The notes: generated by a model not told the origin, from the sequence alone. A stretch of 64,000 nt of DNA from Planctomycetota bacterium (GCA_021776735.1 JAJFFH010000051.1:270326-334325); one strand, 5' to 3'; positions 34,483-43,570 are shown, counted from the first letter of the stretch. Program-made: numbers and translations.

Positions 34483-35682
34483 ATGAAGCCTGCCGTCGTT
34501 GCCGCTCTTGTTGCCGGAGCTTTCGCTCTCGGAATCTTCGTCGGATACGTCGCGCGCCCGGACGCGGCGGCCCAACGTACGACGCGTGCGGAGACCAACC
34601 GCGACGGCGGAAAAGACATCGCCGTCCGTCCGCTTCCGCCCGAAGGATCTTCGGACAGCGATCGCGCGGATGCACCGGACTCGCCTGCAACGAAGAACAC
34701 TTCCGAACCGCAGCAAACGGACGGCGATGTTCCCGCGGCGGAGTCGGTTGTGGCGGACAAGCGCAGCGCGTTTCGACCGCTGATGTACGAAACCGGGAAA
34801 GAGGCGATCAAGGTCGTGAAGTGGAACGCGGTCGGCGGCGCGATGGCGAAGTTGAATCCGATTCTGGTGGATATCGTACGCACGGCGCGGGCGGGCAAGG
34901 AGGTCACGCCGAAGCAGATGGGCCAGCTCATGGCGCTGATGGCGCCGCTCGTCGAGCAGGCGATGGTGCTGGACAAGGCGAACGTGCCCGGCACAAACGA
35001 CAACGCGCAGTGGACCCATCCGTCCGTTCTGGCCAACAATATTCACGCCACGCTGCTCGCCGCCGGTCGGCCGCTCTCGGAGGAACAGGAGAGCGAGCTT
35101 CACGGCATCGGGTTGCGGTTCATCGAGGAGGACGCGCGCGTGCGCGCCGGATTCTCCGAAGAGGCGCTGTCCGACGAGGCGCTGACGGTGGAGCGCATGG
35201 TCGGCGAGGTGGACGTACGCGAGCGGTTCATGACCGCGGTCGATGCGATGTTGACCGGCGAGCAGCGCGCGATTCTCCATCCGCCGGAGACGGTCGGGCG
35301 CGTCGGCCTCGACGTCTTTTCGGGTAGCTCGATCTGGCACGAAAAAACCGACTTCGTTTCGTTCTCCTCGCGCGAGAACCTTGAGCAGCAGATTGTGGCC
35401 GGACACGTCGCCCAGATGGGGCTGACCGACGTGCATATGCAGGTCTTGCGCGACGCGGTCCGCGCGTGGTCCGCCGGCATGTCGGACAAGTTCCTTGCCG
35501 ACGGCGCCGACGGATTCACCGCCGAGGGCCACCCCGTGGCCACGCGCGCGATGCTGTGCGCCCGGCTCCAGGCGAAGATGCACCGGACCCTGCTGGACCG
35601 GACGACGCTGACCAAGAAGCAGCGCGACGCCCTGATTGCGCACGCCCGAATCACGATCCCGATCGCAAAGAGCGCCGAGTAG
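34483..35682 (+). CDS. Membrane-anchored protein of unknown function
   Basis: 399 residues. An N-terminal membrane anchor (MKPAVVAALVAGAFALGIFVGYVA) is followed by a disordered acidic linker (about 25-90) holding two inverted 14-mer motifs (KDIAVRPLP, QQTDGDVP). The rest is helical and charged, with LTGEQRAILHPPETVG and LTKKQRDALIAHARI, which recall LTxxQ-type (Spy/CpxP-like) segments; the match is too weak to assign. It is 28 bp after the transketolase gene and 51 bp before another anchored protein. I do not recognise the family. Confidence 0.7.
   Translation: MKPAVVAALVAGAFALGIFVGYVARPDAAAQRTTRAETNRDGGKDIAVRPLPPEGSSDSDRADAPDSPATKNTSEPQQTDGDVPAAESVVADKRSAFRPLMYETGKEAIKVVKWNAVGGAMAKLNPILVDIVRTARAGKEVTPKQMGQLMALMAPLVEQAMVLDKANVPGTNDNAQWTHPSVLANNIHATLLAAGRPLSEEQESELHGIGLRFIEEDARVRAGFSEEALSDEALTVERMVGEVDVRERFMTAVDAMLTGEQRAILHPPETVGRVGLDVFSGSSIWHEKTDFVSFSSRENLEQQIVAGHVAQMGLTDVHMQVLRDAVRAWSAGMSDKFLADGADGFTAEGHPVATRAMLCARLQAKMHRTLLDRTTLTKKQRDALIAHARITIPIAKSAE
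34616..34629 (-). repeat. Dispersed 14-mer motif, exact copy
   Basis: ACATCGCCGTCCGT followed by CCGCT, encoding KDIAVRP in the linker; inverted partner at 34717. Confidence 0.9.
34717..34730 (+). repeat. Dispersed 14-mer motif, exact copy
   Basis: ACGGACGGCGATGT after AGCAA, encoding QTDGDV; inverted with respect to 34616. Confidence 0.9.
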
Positions 35683-35733
35683 GCGGCGATGTTCGCCGGC
35701 GGCGCTGCGACGCGGTCACGGTAGACTTGAACC

Positions 35734-36237
35734 ATGGCACGGTCGCCGTTGCGGTTGCAGGCGTGGGAGATCCTCGCCATCGTGGCGATTGTGGCTTTGG
35801 CTGTGACAACCGCGATTGAGTTTCGAGTTGTCGTTCATGAGGAGGGGCTCGACTGGGTGACCGTGAGCGTGATTGTGCGGGTGGTTGTCGTGGATGCCGA
35901 ATCCGGTCAACCGGTGGTCGGCGCGCGCATCCTTCCCTATCCGGAAATGCCGACGGAACGCACTTGGCCCCACCCGGATTTCGAGCGGGATCGGCCGGTC
36001 CGCCACGGCACGAAGGACAGTGGGGCGGACGGGCGCGCGGAGGCCCGATCCGAACCGCGGTGGGCACGACCGTTTTCCAAACGACCCGTGCGCGGCGTCG
36101 CGCTCGTCGAGTGCGCGGGATTCTTGCCCGTGGCGGTTCCGTGGCCGGAGGGCACGTTTGTCGCCGCCGACGAGTCGGCCGGTGCGGACTTCTTTCTCGA
36201 TCTCGGCCGTGTCGTCCTGCGGCGCGCGCCGCGATGA
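35734..36237 (+). CDS. Small membrane protein with one regulatory-like beta domain
   Basis: 167 residues. One membrane helix near the N-terminus (ILAIVAIVALAVTTAIEFRV), then a single carboxypeptidase-regulatory-like unit (VIVRVVVVDAESGQPVVGAR) with an Arg/Glu-rich middle and FVAADESAGADFFLDLGRVV at the end. It lacks the sigma part seen in 11486 and 29677 but shares their outside module, so it may interact with or descend from them. Convergent with the anti-sigma gene, 12 bp apart. Confidence 0.7.
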   Translation: MARSPLRLQAWEILAIVAIVALAVTTAIEFRVVVHEEGLDWVTVSVIVRVVVVDAESGQPVVGARILPYPEMPTERTWPHPDFERDRPVRHGTKDSGADGRAEARSEPRWARPFSKRPVRGVALVECAGFLPVAVPWPEGTFVAADESAGADFFLDLGRVVLRRAPR

Positions 36238-36249
36238 CCACGCGGTCGG

Positions 36250-37956
36250 CTACTTCGCAAACGCCGCCTTGATGCGCGCGCGGTCCTCGGGGCGGACCTC
36301 GCCCTTGATCGCCACCGGGAACTCCTTCAGGTTCGCGCGCAGCCATTCGCACGCGGCACGCCACGCGACGAACGGGAGCTTGTCGTCGCGAAGCAGGGCG
36401 ACGATCGGGCGAGCGGCAAGATTGCTCGGCTCAAGGGCGAGCGACAGAGTCTTCGTACGCGCCAGAGCCCTGGCGATAGCGGCAGCGCCGCGCTCGGACC
36501 GGGCCATGCTCGACCAGGTTCCGTCGGGCGCGGATCGCGGTAGCAAGCGGACCAGAGCTGCGCCGACAGCCTTGCGCACATCCGGGTCCGGATCGTCCCG
36601 CCGAGCGTAGATCCACGGCATGGCAGCCTCGCCGACGCTGCGCCGCAACGCCTCGACGGCGGCGACGCGAACGGAAGGCGGACTCGACTCGTTGGGCTCA
36701 AGGAAGTGCACGAGGACGCGCAGGAGCCCTTCGTCCCTCAGGCGATCGCGGATGAATCGGAGGATGACCGCCGTGGCGGTCGGCGATGTATCCGGCAGCG
36801 CGCGGACGAGGCCCTTGAACGCGGCGCGGCGCGCGGGCTGCGATGCCTTGGAGTGAACCATGGCGATCAGGAGGTCCGCCGCCGCCAGCCGCGCGGGTGC
36901 GGCTTCGTTTGGGTCACGCAGTTGTTTGAGGAGTGCCAAGGCGCGGGCCTCGTCCGCGTCACCGGCCTTGATCGGGTCCGGATCCGGAAGAATCACGCGC
37001 TTCCATCCGTCCTTCGGTTCCGGGAGTTCTTTTGCCGCACGCTGTTTCGCGTTCGGCAACGCGGTGCCGTAGAACTCGATCCGTCGGTAGCCCGCCTCGC
37101 GTATGCCTGCGGCGAGGCGGCCGACCACGCCGAACGGGACGGTCTGGGCGGCCTTGATCTCCACGATCGCAGCGAGGCGCTTGGTGTCTACGGCCGTGAG
37201 CTGATCCTTGAGTTTTCGGAGGGCGGCGCGTTCGTCGCCCGCGGTCAACACAAACACCTCGTCGACGCCGTCGATGCGCGGATCGTCGGCGACCCGCCGG
37301 ACGCCGTAGGCCGTTTGCCCCATCGCGTTCGTCTCCACGATGACGCCCATGCGAGCCCGGCCGGGCCCTACGCGCGCTCCGACATCGAGATCGAGGGGCA
37401 ACGGAGTCGGCACCGGCTTGCCGTCACCCACGGCCAGCTCGACCCGATACAGCTTCTGCTCCGCGCAGACCATCATGATCCACTGCGCATGCAACCACGG
37501 CGTGAGTCGGTCGGCCCGGATCACGACCCGCAGCGGCGACACCTTCGGCCCGATCTTCGGAAGTTGGCCGTGTTGTTTCGCGGCGCCCTTCAGATATTCC
37601 GCCAGCCCGTTCAGCGTGACCCGGGTCCACGGCTTGCCGGGCGCCATTCGCTGAATTCGTAGTCGCCCTTCCGCAACGCGTACCCCGACGAACGCGCCGG
37701 CCTCTTTTGCCGGACCCGGCTTGTCGGCCAGCGGATCGGCGGGCGCGTTGTCGTCGTCGCGTCGTCCTAGTGCGACCGCCAGCAAGACTGCAGCGGCGAT
37801 CAGCCCGGGCCACAGCCAGCGGCCGATGGCGTGTCGGCTCGGATGGCGATGGTTTTCAAGGCGCGCGGCGACCTCGTTCGCGACACCCGGGGCCGGTCGC
37901 TCGTCGGTGTAGGCGTCGCGAAGAAGCTGCTCGATTCTGGCGTTGGTCTCGTTCAT
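36250..37956 (-). CDS. Membrane anti-sigma-like protein with ExbD-like and HEAT domains
   Basis: 568 residues from MNETNARIEQLLRDAY. A short cytoplasmic region (about 1-45) precedes a membrane helix (about 50-65, LWPGLIAAAVLLAVAL). The outside part has an ExbD/TolR-like module (LRVVIRADRLTPWLHAQWIM ... LYRVELAV), a second one about residues 235-285, and C-terminal HEAT repeats (about 340-550: VRVAAVEALRRSVGEAA, VRKAVGAALVRLLP). It overlaps the upstream ECF sigma gene by ATGA, the usual layout of sigma/anti-sigma pairs. The short cytoplasmic segment lacks a zinc-finger HxxxCxxC motif, so how it would bind sigma is unclear. Confidence 0.75.
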   Translation of the reverse strand: MNETNARIEQLLRDAYTDERPAPGVANEVAARLENHRHPSRHAIGRWLWPGLIAAAVLLAVALGRRDDDNAPADPLADKPGPAKEAGAFVGVRVAEGRLRIQRMAPGKPWTRVTLNGLAEYLKGAAKQHGQLPKIGPKVSPLRVVIRADRLTPWLHAQWIMMVCAEQKLYRVELAVGDGKPVPTPLPLDLDVGARVGPGRARMGVIVETNAMGQTAYGVRRVADDPRIDGVDEVFVLTAGDERAALRKLKDQLTAVDTKRLAAIVEIKAAQTVPFGVVGRLAAGIREAGYRRIEFYGTALPNAKQRAAKELPEPKDGWKRVILPDPDPIKAGDADEARALALLKQLRDPNEAAPARLAAADLLIAMVHSKASQPARRAAFKGLVRALPDTSPTATAVILRFIRDRLRDEGLLRVLVHFLEPNESSPPSVRVAAVEALRRSVGEAAMPWIYARRDDPDPDVRKAVGAALVRLLPRSAPDGTWSSMARSERGAAAIARALARTKTLSLALEPSNLAARPIVALLRDDKLPFVAWRAACEWLRANLKEFPVAIKGEVRPEDRARIKAAFAK

Positions 37957-38495
37957 GTTCGGAGTTCCCGTTGGAGGTTCGCGCGCAGGTGCTTGAGCGC
38001 GCGGGCGTATCGTCGGCGAACGGTGGCGACGTGCAGTCCCTGAATGCGCGCGACGTCTTCCGCGCTCCATCCCTCGACGGCGCGCAACACGACGATCGCA
38101 CGCGTGCCCGGCTTCAGCCGCTCAACGAGCATGCGGATGCGTTCGGCTTCCGGCGCCTGCGCCGGGACCGGCGCCGCGGTTTCCGGCGCCTCGTGCAGTC
38201 GCACCGGGCGCAGCCGGTCGTGTCCGCCGCGCCGGTGGTGGTCGCGCGCCTTGTTGCGTGCGATGCGAAACAGCCAGGGCAGGAACCGATCCGGTCGCGC
38301 CAGGCGGGGCAGGGCCCGCCAGGCGGCCACAAACGCTTCCTGCAACACGTCCTCGGCGTCCTCGCGTCGCGGAAGCCGCGCCACCAGCACGAGGTAGACC
38401 GCCCGCCCGTATTGTTCATAGAGCCGCGCGAAGGCCGCCCGATCGCCGCCCATCGCGGCGCGCACGCTGCGTTCGTTGCGCTCCTTGTCCATCAA
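37953..38495 (-). CDS. ECF RNA polymerase sigma factor
   Basis: 180 residues. Region 2 with LYEQYGRAVYLVLVARL, EDAEDVLQEAFVAAWRALPR and FLPWLFRIARNKARDH; region 4 with LKPGTRAIVVLRAVEGWSAE and HVATVRRRYARALKHLRANL. Compact, without extension, in contrast to the two sigma fusions in this window. Translationally coupled (ATGA) to the membrane protein at 36250, which is probably its regulator. No ECF-type promoter could be identified with confidence upstream. Confidence 0.92.
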   Translation of the reverse strand: MMDKERNERSVRAAMGGDRAAFARLYEQYGRAVYLVLVARLPRREDAEDVLQEAFVAAWRALPRLARPDRFLPWLFRIARNKARDHHRRGGHDRLRPVRLHEAPETAAPVPAQAPEAERIRMLVERLKPGTRAIVVLRAVEGWSAEDVARIQGLHVATVRRRYARALKHLRANLQRELRT

Positions 38496-39106
38496 GAACC
38501 CAGACGCAAGCGTAGTCCAAGAGCGCGCAAAAAAATCGCCGTCCCAGCCTTCGCGCCTCCGGCGCTATGGCGGGCAAGCCGTTGCTGTCGCCCGATTCCA
38601 CCCGGGCCTCTTGGCTTGTCTACCGGGGTTTCGCGAAGGTCTCGTTGAAGGCGGCCAGCGATTCCTTCGTGGCGTCGATGCGCCAGTTCGGTTCTTTTTC
38701 GCGACGTTTGTCGTAGTGGAACCAGACCAGCGCCTTCACCTGCGACCGCTTGGCGAGGTAGGCGTGCGCCGCGCGAATCCACGCCGCGCGCTTGTTGTTG
38801 CCGTCCGCCGCACAGCCGGTCTCGGCGATCATGATCCGCTTTTTGGGATAGCGCTTGGCGAACTCGTTGAGCGCCTTGTCGAAGACCTTCTCGAAGCTTT
38901 CCCAGGTGTGCCACTTGTCGTGGTGATCCCCGAAGTTGTAGCCGTCCAGCGCCACCCAATCGACGACATCGTCGCCCGGGTAGTACTTGTGGATGCCGTT
39001 TTCCTTCGTGCGCGGGATGCTGACGACGTTGGGGGACCAGACCCACTTGACGTTCGTCGCCTTCTCTGTCTGAAAGATCGCGTGCGCGCGCCGCCACGCC
39101 TTGCGA

Positions 39107-39120
39107 AACATCGCCGGCCG
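39107..39120 (-). repeat. Possible degenerate copy of the 14-mer motif
   Basis: ACATCGCCGGCCGT, one internal mismatch, inside the GH26 coding region. It lacks the AGC extension and may be chance. Confidence 0.35.
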
Positions 39121-39498
39121 TCCCGACCAGCGGAACCACTCGCCGTTCATCTCGAAACCGAACCGGTACAGCACGCGCTTGCCGTCCGCCTTCGCCGCGC
39201 GCGCCCACTGCCGAAAGAACGCATCGAACTCGCCCGCCACGATCTGCGGCAACAGATCGTCCTTGCGCCCGCGCATCCAGTACCACAACTCCTGCGACAC
39301 GATCGGCGTCGCCCCGTGCTTGCGGATCGCGTCGAAGCTCGCGCGCGGATAGCCGGGCCGCAGGTCGCGATAAAACATCACGTAGTCCGGCTTGCTGGCG
39401 AACGCCTTCAGCGATCCGGCGAGCACTCCCGGGAACCGGCGACCCCAGTGAATCTGATAGACGCCCCATACCAACGGTTTGCGTGTGGGCTGGGAGGA

Positions 39499-39562
39499 CT
39501 CTGGTGGTGGGGTAGGGGGGGCTTGGGGGGGGAGGGGGGAGGGTCACTGGGGGGGCCGCGGC
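39499..39562 (+). other. G-run cluster with quadruplex potential
   Basis: Plus strand carries successive runs of 4, 7, 8, 6, 3 and 7 G within about 64 bp; the minus strand encodes the Pro-rich linker of the GH26 protein. The runs fit the pattern of stable G-quadruplexes and are prone to slippage. Confidence 0.6.
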
Positions 39563-39732
39563 GGGGCGCCCGGTTCGGGGTCATCGTCGGGCCACGCAAG
39601 AGCCGCGGCGATGCCAAACAGGACGACGGCGATACCAAGGGCGCGCACGCGCGTTATCCTACGGGCAAGCTACGCCGCTGAGCGGCACGGCATGTGCGAT
39701 TGTCCTCGCAGCTCGCACCGAAGGAGGCACCC

Positions 39733-41376
39733 ATGATTCGCACGTTTTCGCTTGGTCTCGCGCTTTTGGCGACCCTGACCCTTGGCCTTGAGGCCGAGGC
39801 GCAGGAAGGTCGGCGCGTTCGTCGTGGCCCCTCCCGGGGACGTTCCGCCTCCCGGGGAGGACAGTTCCGGAGTCCGCGCTGGGGGCGCGGTAGCAGCGGC
39901 ACCGCCCGGTCTCTTTTCCGCTCCCGCACCTCGGGTGCACGCCGCGCGCCGGTCCGTCGTACGCCGACAGTCCGCCGCACGCCGACAATTCGCCGTGCTC
40001 CGTCCGTCCGTCGTACTCCGACGTTTCGACGCACACCGACAATCCGTCGCACACCGACCCGTCGAACACCGACAATCCGGCGCACACCCACGATCCGCCG
40101 TACTCCGGCGGTCCGGCGGCCCGGCACGATTCGGGGCAACTCGCGCACGACGCGCAGCCTCGACCGTTTTCACACCGGCTTCCAGCGACCCGCCGCGCGC
40201 ACCGCGACGAGCCGGACCACGGACCGAAACCGCTTCGACGGGTTCCGGGCAGGATTTCAGCGCCCTGCGACGCGCAACCAGCGCCCGGCGACGCGGGCCA
40301 CTGGCCGCGCCGCGACGAACAACCGTTCGGCGGTTCGCGGATCACGTACGGGCCGCGGGTCAAGGGTCGGCCGCGCGTCAGACACCGGCCAGCGGCACGC
40401 CGGCTTCCGGCACTCGAGTGTGCGCGCCCAGAATCGCGCGATTCACACGACGCGGCATCGGCGAGCGCACAACGCGGTCGGCCACAGTGGGCACCGTGGC
40501 CGTCGCGGTCACACGGGCAGCCTGCATCGCGCGAGCGGTAGTCACCTGCTGCATTCGGGGTCCGGCCACCACCGGCACAACCACTACGCGCACAGCTACT
40601 ACCGCCGGCACGGCTTCTACCTGAACTTCCACTTCGGCTCGGGGCTGTACTATGGCTTTCGCTACTACTCGCCGTACTACGACTACGCGGCCCGCCGCCA
40701 CTACGCGTTCTTTTATCCGTCCGCCGTCACCTATTGCTACGTGCCCTACGGCTTCTACACTTCGTCGAGTGCGGTCTACGTAACCCGCGACAACGCTCGG
40801 CCCGATTACGAAGCCGACGAGTACACGCCGCAGGACGCGCTGGACGCCGACGAGGAGAAAAAGCTCGCGCCGGAGCCGGCCGTCCCGTCGCCGACCACCG
40901 AGCGCTACCTGCGCGAGGCGAGCGAGGCGTTTGGCAAGGCGGACTACCGTGTCGCTGCCGAGAAGTTCCGGTTGGCCGCGGTGGCCGCGCCCGACGAGGC
41001 CGGTCCGCTGTTCGCGTTCGCGCAGGCGCTGATCGCGTTGGAAAAAGACGACTACGCCGCGCGCGTGCTGCGCCGCGCTCTCCGGCTCCGTCCCGACCTT
41101 CTCAAGGAAACCGCGGACATCGTCGGGGTCTACAAGGACCGCGCGGAGTTCGACCGCGTTCTCGCCGCGCTGCAGACGCGGGCCGATGCCGCCGCGCCCG
41201 ACGGCGACGCGCGCTTCCTGCTCGGCCTGGAGCGGTTCTTGTCCGGTGATCCGAGCGCGAACGACATCGTGAATCCGTTGCGCAAACAGCTCCCCACCGA
41301 TCCCGCCATCGCGGCTCTTGCAGCCGCCTGCCAGGTGCGCTTCAAGGCCGCCGAGGATCTGCCCGCGATCAAGTGA
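39733..41376 (+). CDS. Secreted Arg-rich repeat / TPR protein
   Basis: 547 residues; ATG preceded by a strong AAGGAGG (39721-39727). Signal peptide MIRTFSLGLALLATLTLGLEAEA. About residues 70-135 are 6-residue repeats of the form [VIF]RRTPT, followed by a His/Gly/Tyr-rich region (about 215-345: HSGHRGRRGHTG, YYGFRYYSPYYDYAARRHYAF) and a C-terminal TPR-like module (about 395-540: YLREASEAFGKADYRVAAEK, ARVLRRALRLRPDLL). The basic and aromatic-rich front suggests binding to polyanions or the cell surface. Related TPR proteins are frequent in planctomycetes; the function is not known. Confidence 0.75.
   Translation: MIRTFSLGLALLATLTLGLEAEAQEGRRVRRGPSRGRSASRGGQFRSPRWGRGSSGTARSLFRSRTSGARRAPVRRTPTVRRTPTIRRAPSVRRTPTFRRTPTIRRTPTRRTPTIRRTPTIRRTPAVRRPGTIRGNSRTTRSLDRFHTGFQRPAARTATSRTTDRNRFDGFRAGFQRPATRNQRPATRATGRAATNNRSAVRGSRTGRGSRVGRASDTGQRHAGFRHSSVRAQNRAIHTTRHRRAHNAVGHSGHRGRRGHTGSLHRASGSHLLHSGSGHHRHNHYAHSYYRRHGFYLNFHFGSGLYYGFRYYSPYYDYAARRHYAFFYPSAVTYCYVPYGFYTSSSAVYVTRDNARPDYEADEYTPQDALDADEEKKLAPEPAVPSPTTERYLREASEAFGKADYRVAAEKFRLAAVAAPDEAGPLFAFAQALIALEKDDYAARVLRRALRLRPDLLKETADIVGVYKDRAEFDRVLAALQTRADAAAPDGDARFLLGLERFLSGDPSANDIVNPLRKQLPTDPAIAALAAACQVRFKAAEDLPAIK
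39952..40130 (+). repeat. 18-bp tandem repeats encoding [VIF]RRTPT
   Basis: About ten imperfect units, some shortened to 15 bp, in-frame inside the 39733 gene. Protein-coding tandem repeat; no spacers, so not a CRISPR array. Confidence 0.8.
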
Positions 41377-41439
41377 ACGCCCACGGTTCCCCACAACTCG
41401 GATTCCCCATGACCTTGGAGTCCTGTAACGTGGGCCGGC

Positions 41440-42774
41440 ATGCGAAAGCTGCCGGCCCTCCTTTTTTTTGCCGCCCTCTCTCTTTCGGCTTCGGTCGCGT
41501 CGGGCGAGGAATCGATCACGGTCGCCGCCCGTCTTGAGGAGACCGTGCGCGCGTTGGCCGCAAATCCGACCCGCCACACCGCTTCCAAAGACATCGCCGT
41601 CGTAAAGCTCTGGCTGCGGGATCGGCTCGCCAAGCTGGACGGGCTCAAGGTCGAGTTGCAGTCGTACAAGTCGGCCAAGTCCCGGCGGCTCGCCGAGGGC
41701 GTCGAGGTGACGAACGTTGTGGCGACGTTGCGCGGTCGCACCGCACCCGACCGCGTGCTGGTCGTGTCGGGCCACTACGACTCGCGCGCCAGCGACGTGA
41801 TGGACGAAAAGGAGCGCGCGCCGGGGGCCAACGACGATGCGAGCGGCGTGGCCGTGGTGCTCGAGCTGGCGCGCCGGTTTGCCGCGTTGCCCGCGAAGCA
41901 GCGGCCCGAAAAGACGATCGTGTTCCTGTGCGTGGCGGGGGAGGAGCAGGGCCTGTTGGGCGCGCGCCACTTCGCGCGGAATGCGCGTCAGAACCGAGTG
42001 CGGATCGAGGCGATGTTCACCAACGACATCGTCGGCAACACGAGGGCGCCGGACGGCAAGCGCGTGCGTGAATACGTGCGCCTGTTCAGCGAGGGTACTC
42101 CGGCGACCGGTAATCCGATGCAGCAGCGGTTGCGCCGGGCGCTCGGGGCCGAATGGGACTCGCCGTCGCGCCAGCTCGCGCGCTACGTTCACGCCGCCGC
42201 CGCGCGGCACCTGAAGGGCCAGGGTTTCTCGGTCAAGCTCGTGTTTCGTCCCGACCGATTCCTGCGCGGCGGCGACCACCTCGCGTTCAACGACGTGGGC
42301 TACGCCGCGGTCCGGTTCACCGAACCCCACGAGGACTACCGCCGTCAGCATCAGGACGTGCGCGAGGGGTTCGGCGATACCCCCGACCACGTTGACTACG
42401 AGTACCTAGCGCGGGTCGCCCAGGTCAACTTCGTCGCCCTGCGCGAACTCGCGAACGCGCCGTCGCCGCCTCGCGGCGTGAGCATCCACGTCAAGCAGCT
42501 CGAGAACCCGACGACACTCTCCTGGGAAGCCCCGGTGGCCAAAGACCTGTCGCACTATGAGGTGGTCTGGCGCGACACGACCGCGGCGCTCTGGCAGAAA
42601 ACGCGGCGGGTCGAGGGGCTCACGGTGACGCTCAAGGCGAGCAAGGACGACTGGCATTTCGGTGTGCGCGCGGTCGACAAGGACGGCAATCGGAGCCTGG
42701 TCGTGTATCCGCGCCCGTTGCGTCGGGAACGGGCAGCACCGTCGAAGAAAGCGAAGCCGAAAAAAGAAAACTAG
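41440..42774 (+). CDS. Secreted M28-family aminopeptidase with C-terminal FnIII-like domain
   Basis: 444 residues with a signal peptide (MRKLPALLFFAALSLSASVASG). Di-zinc peptidase motifs are in order: VVSGHYDSR, GANDDASGVA, CVAGEEQGLLGA, MFTNDIVG and a later His in TEPHEDY. About residues 345-430 form a fibronectin-III-like domain (LENPTTLSWEAP, YEVVWRDT, FGVRAVDKDGN) and the tail is Lys-rich. Exported peptidase acting on extracytoplasmic peptides. An off-register version of the 14-mer (ACATCGCCGTCGTA, 41591-41604) encodes KDIAVVK. Its stop overlaps the convergent PIG-L gene by 4 bp. Confidence 0.92.
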   Translation: MRKLPALLFFAALSLSASVASGEESITVAARLEETVRALAANPTRHTASKDIAVVKLWLRDRLAKLDGLKVELQSYKSAKSRRLAEGVEVTNVVATLRGRTAPDRVLVVSGHYDSRASDVMDEKERAPGANDDASGVAVVLELARRFAALPAKQRPEKTIVFLCVAGEEQGLLGARHFARNARQNRVRIEAMFTNDIVGNTRAPDGKRVREYVRLFSEGTPATGNPMQQRLRRALGAEWDSPSRQLARYVHAAAARHLKGQGFSVKLVFRPDRFLRGGDHLAFNDVGYAAVRFTEPHEDYRRQHQDVREGFGDTPDHVDYEYLARVAQVNFVALRELANAPSPPRGVSIHVKQLENPTTLSWEAPVAKDLSHYEVVWRDTTAALWQKTRRVEGLTVTLKASKDDWHFGVRAVDKDGNRSLVVYPRPLRRERAAPSKKAKPKKEN

Positions 42775-43529
42775 TGGGGCGGGGGCAGGCCAGCAAAGAG
42801 ATCGTCAAGCGGCGGGTCGAACTCTTCGCCCAAGAAATCGTAGCGCTCGATCGGTGGGCGGCGGATGCAGTCGGGCGGACCGTCGTCCGTCAGCGTGATG
42901 AGGGCTTCGTGAATGCGCAGCGCCGTTTCCTTGGCTTGCGTTTCCTGGGCGTTCAGCGAGACGATCGCGTCGATCTCGTGCTCGGGCGTCGCAAACATCA
43001 GGCGCGGCTTCGCCGCCTCCACGACGTCGGGCGGGTACGCCATCATCGCGAGGCGTGTGCCGGGTCGGTCGCGCAATGCGAGCCGCACCGCCCAATGTGT
43101 GGCGATGTGGTCGGCGTGCGCGTTGACGCCGCGCGGGTCGTGCGCGATCACGACGTGCGGAGAAAATGCGTGCAGCACTTCGGCAATGGTCGCGGCGACG
43201 TCTCCGGGATCGAGCCGCGCCATCCGGCTGTCCGGAAAGTCGCCGACGAGCATGGCGTCGAGGTGCAGGGCTCCGGCCACCTGGTGCAGCCGCTGCTCGC
43301 GCAATTCCCCGACCTGGTCGGGCGTGAGTCCACGCTGCGGACCCATCGACGACGCTTCCCCGCGCGTAAGACACAGACAAACGGCGGCGGCATCCGGGGC
43401 GGCCCCGGCGCGGGCGAGCGCTCCGGCGGGCCCGTACGCCTCGTCGTCGGGATGCGGAAAAACCGCCAGTACGCGCCGCGCCCGCCCAAGTAGCTCACCA
43501 AAGTCGATCCATCCACGAAGCGCCGTCAT
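42771..43529 (-). CDS. PIG-L-family N-deacetylase
   Basis: 252 residues from MTALRGWIDFGELLGR. Zinc motif AVFPHPDDEAYG near residue 25, later HDPRGVNAHADHIATH supplying the second His cluster. The family removes acetyl groups from N-acetylglucosaminyl compounds (mycothiol, bacillithiol and lipid precursors); which substrate applies here is unknown. Cytoplasmic, no signal. Starts chosen at the ATG nearest the conserved region; the open frame extends to 43595 within repeat DNA. Confidence 0.9.
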   Translation of the reverse strand: MTALRGWIDFGELLGRARRVLAVFPHPDDEAYGPAGALARAGAAPDAAAVCLCLTRGEASSMGPQRGLTPDQVGELREQRLHQVAGALHLDAMLVGDFPDSRMARLDPGDVAATIAEVLHAFSPHVVIAHDPRGVNAHADHIATHWAVRLALRDRPGTRLAMMAYPPDVVEAAKPRLMFATPEHEIDAIVSLNAQETQAKETALRIHEALITLTDDGPPDCIRRPPIERYDFLGEEFDPPLDDLFAGLPPPH

Positions 43530-43570
43530 GGGCGTCGATCCTACCTGTCCGCGGTGCGCCGGACGCCCCG

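Larger units (their letters stand above)
38620..39648 (-). pseudogene. GH26 glycoside hydrolase with interrupted signal/linker region
   Basis: The catalytic part (TTG-started frame, 38620-39474, 284 residues) has GH26 marks: acid/base Glu in FGFEMNGEWFRWSG, WVWSPN, YYPGDDVVDWVALDGYNFG and nucleophile Glu in MIAETG. Activity on mannan or a related beta-glycan is plausible. In the same frame, GTG at 39648 opens a signal peptide (RALGIAVVLFGIAAALA) and a Pro-rich linker, but TGA at 39544-39546 interrupts it. The linker is written in C7/C6/C8/C7 runs, so base miscounts could produce this stop. I treat it as one secreted enzyme with an uncertain linker; if the stop is real the enzyme lacks a signal. 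Confidence 0.7.

Noticed and set aside
12221..34730. Motif pairs as terminal inverted repeats of a current mobile element
   Set aside because: Most copies are single, spacings differ, the DNA between paired arms is unrelated, and the one internal comparison suggests substitution rather than insertion. Kept only as an alternative.
39544..39546. TGA in the GH26 linker as a second selenocysteine codon
   Set aside because: It lies in a Pro-rich linker among C-runs with no Cys-aligned position and no redox motif, so miscounted bases or a real stop are more likely.
39952..40130. Repeats as a CRISPR array
   Set aside because: Units are 15-18 bp with no spacers and encode a regular [VIF]RRTPT peptide inside a gene with a strong ribosome site.
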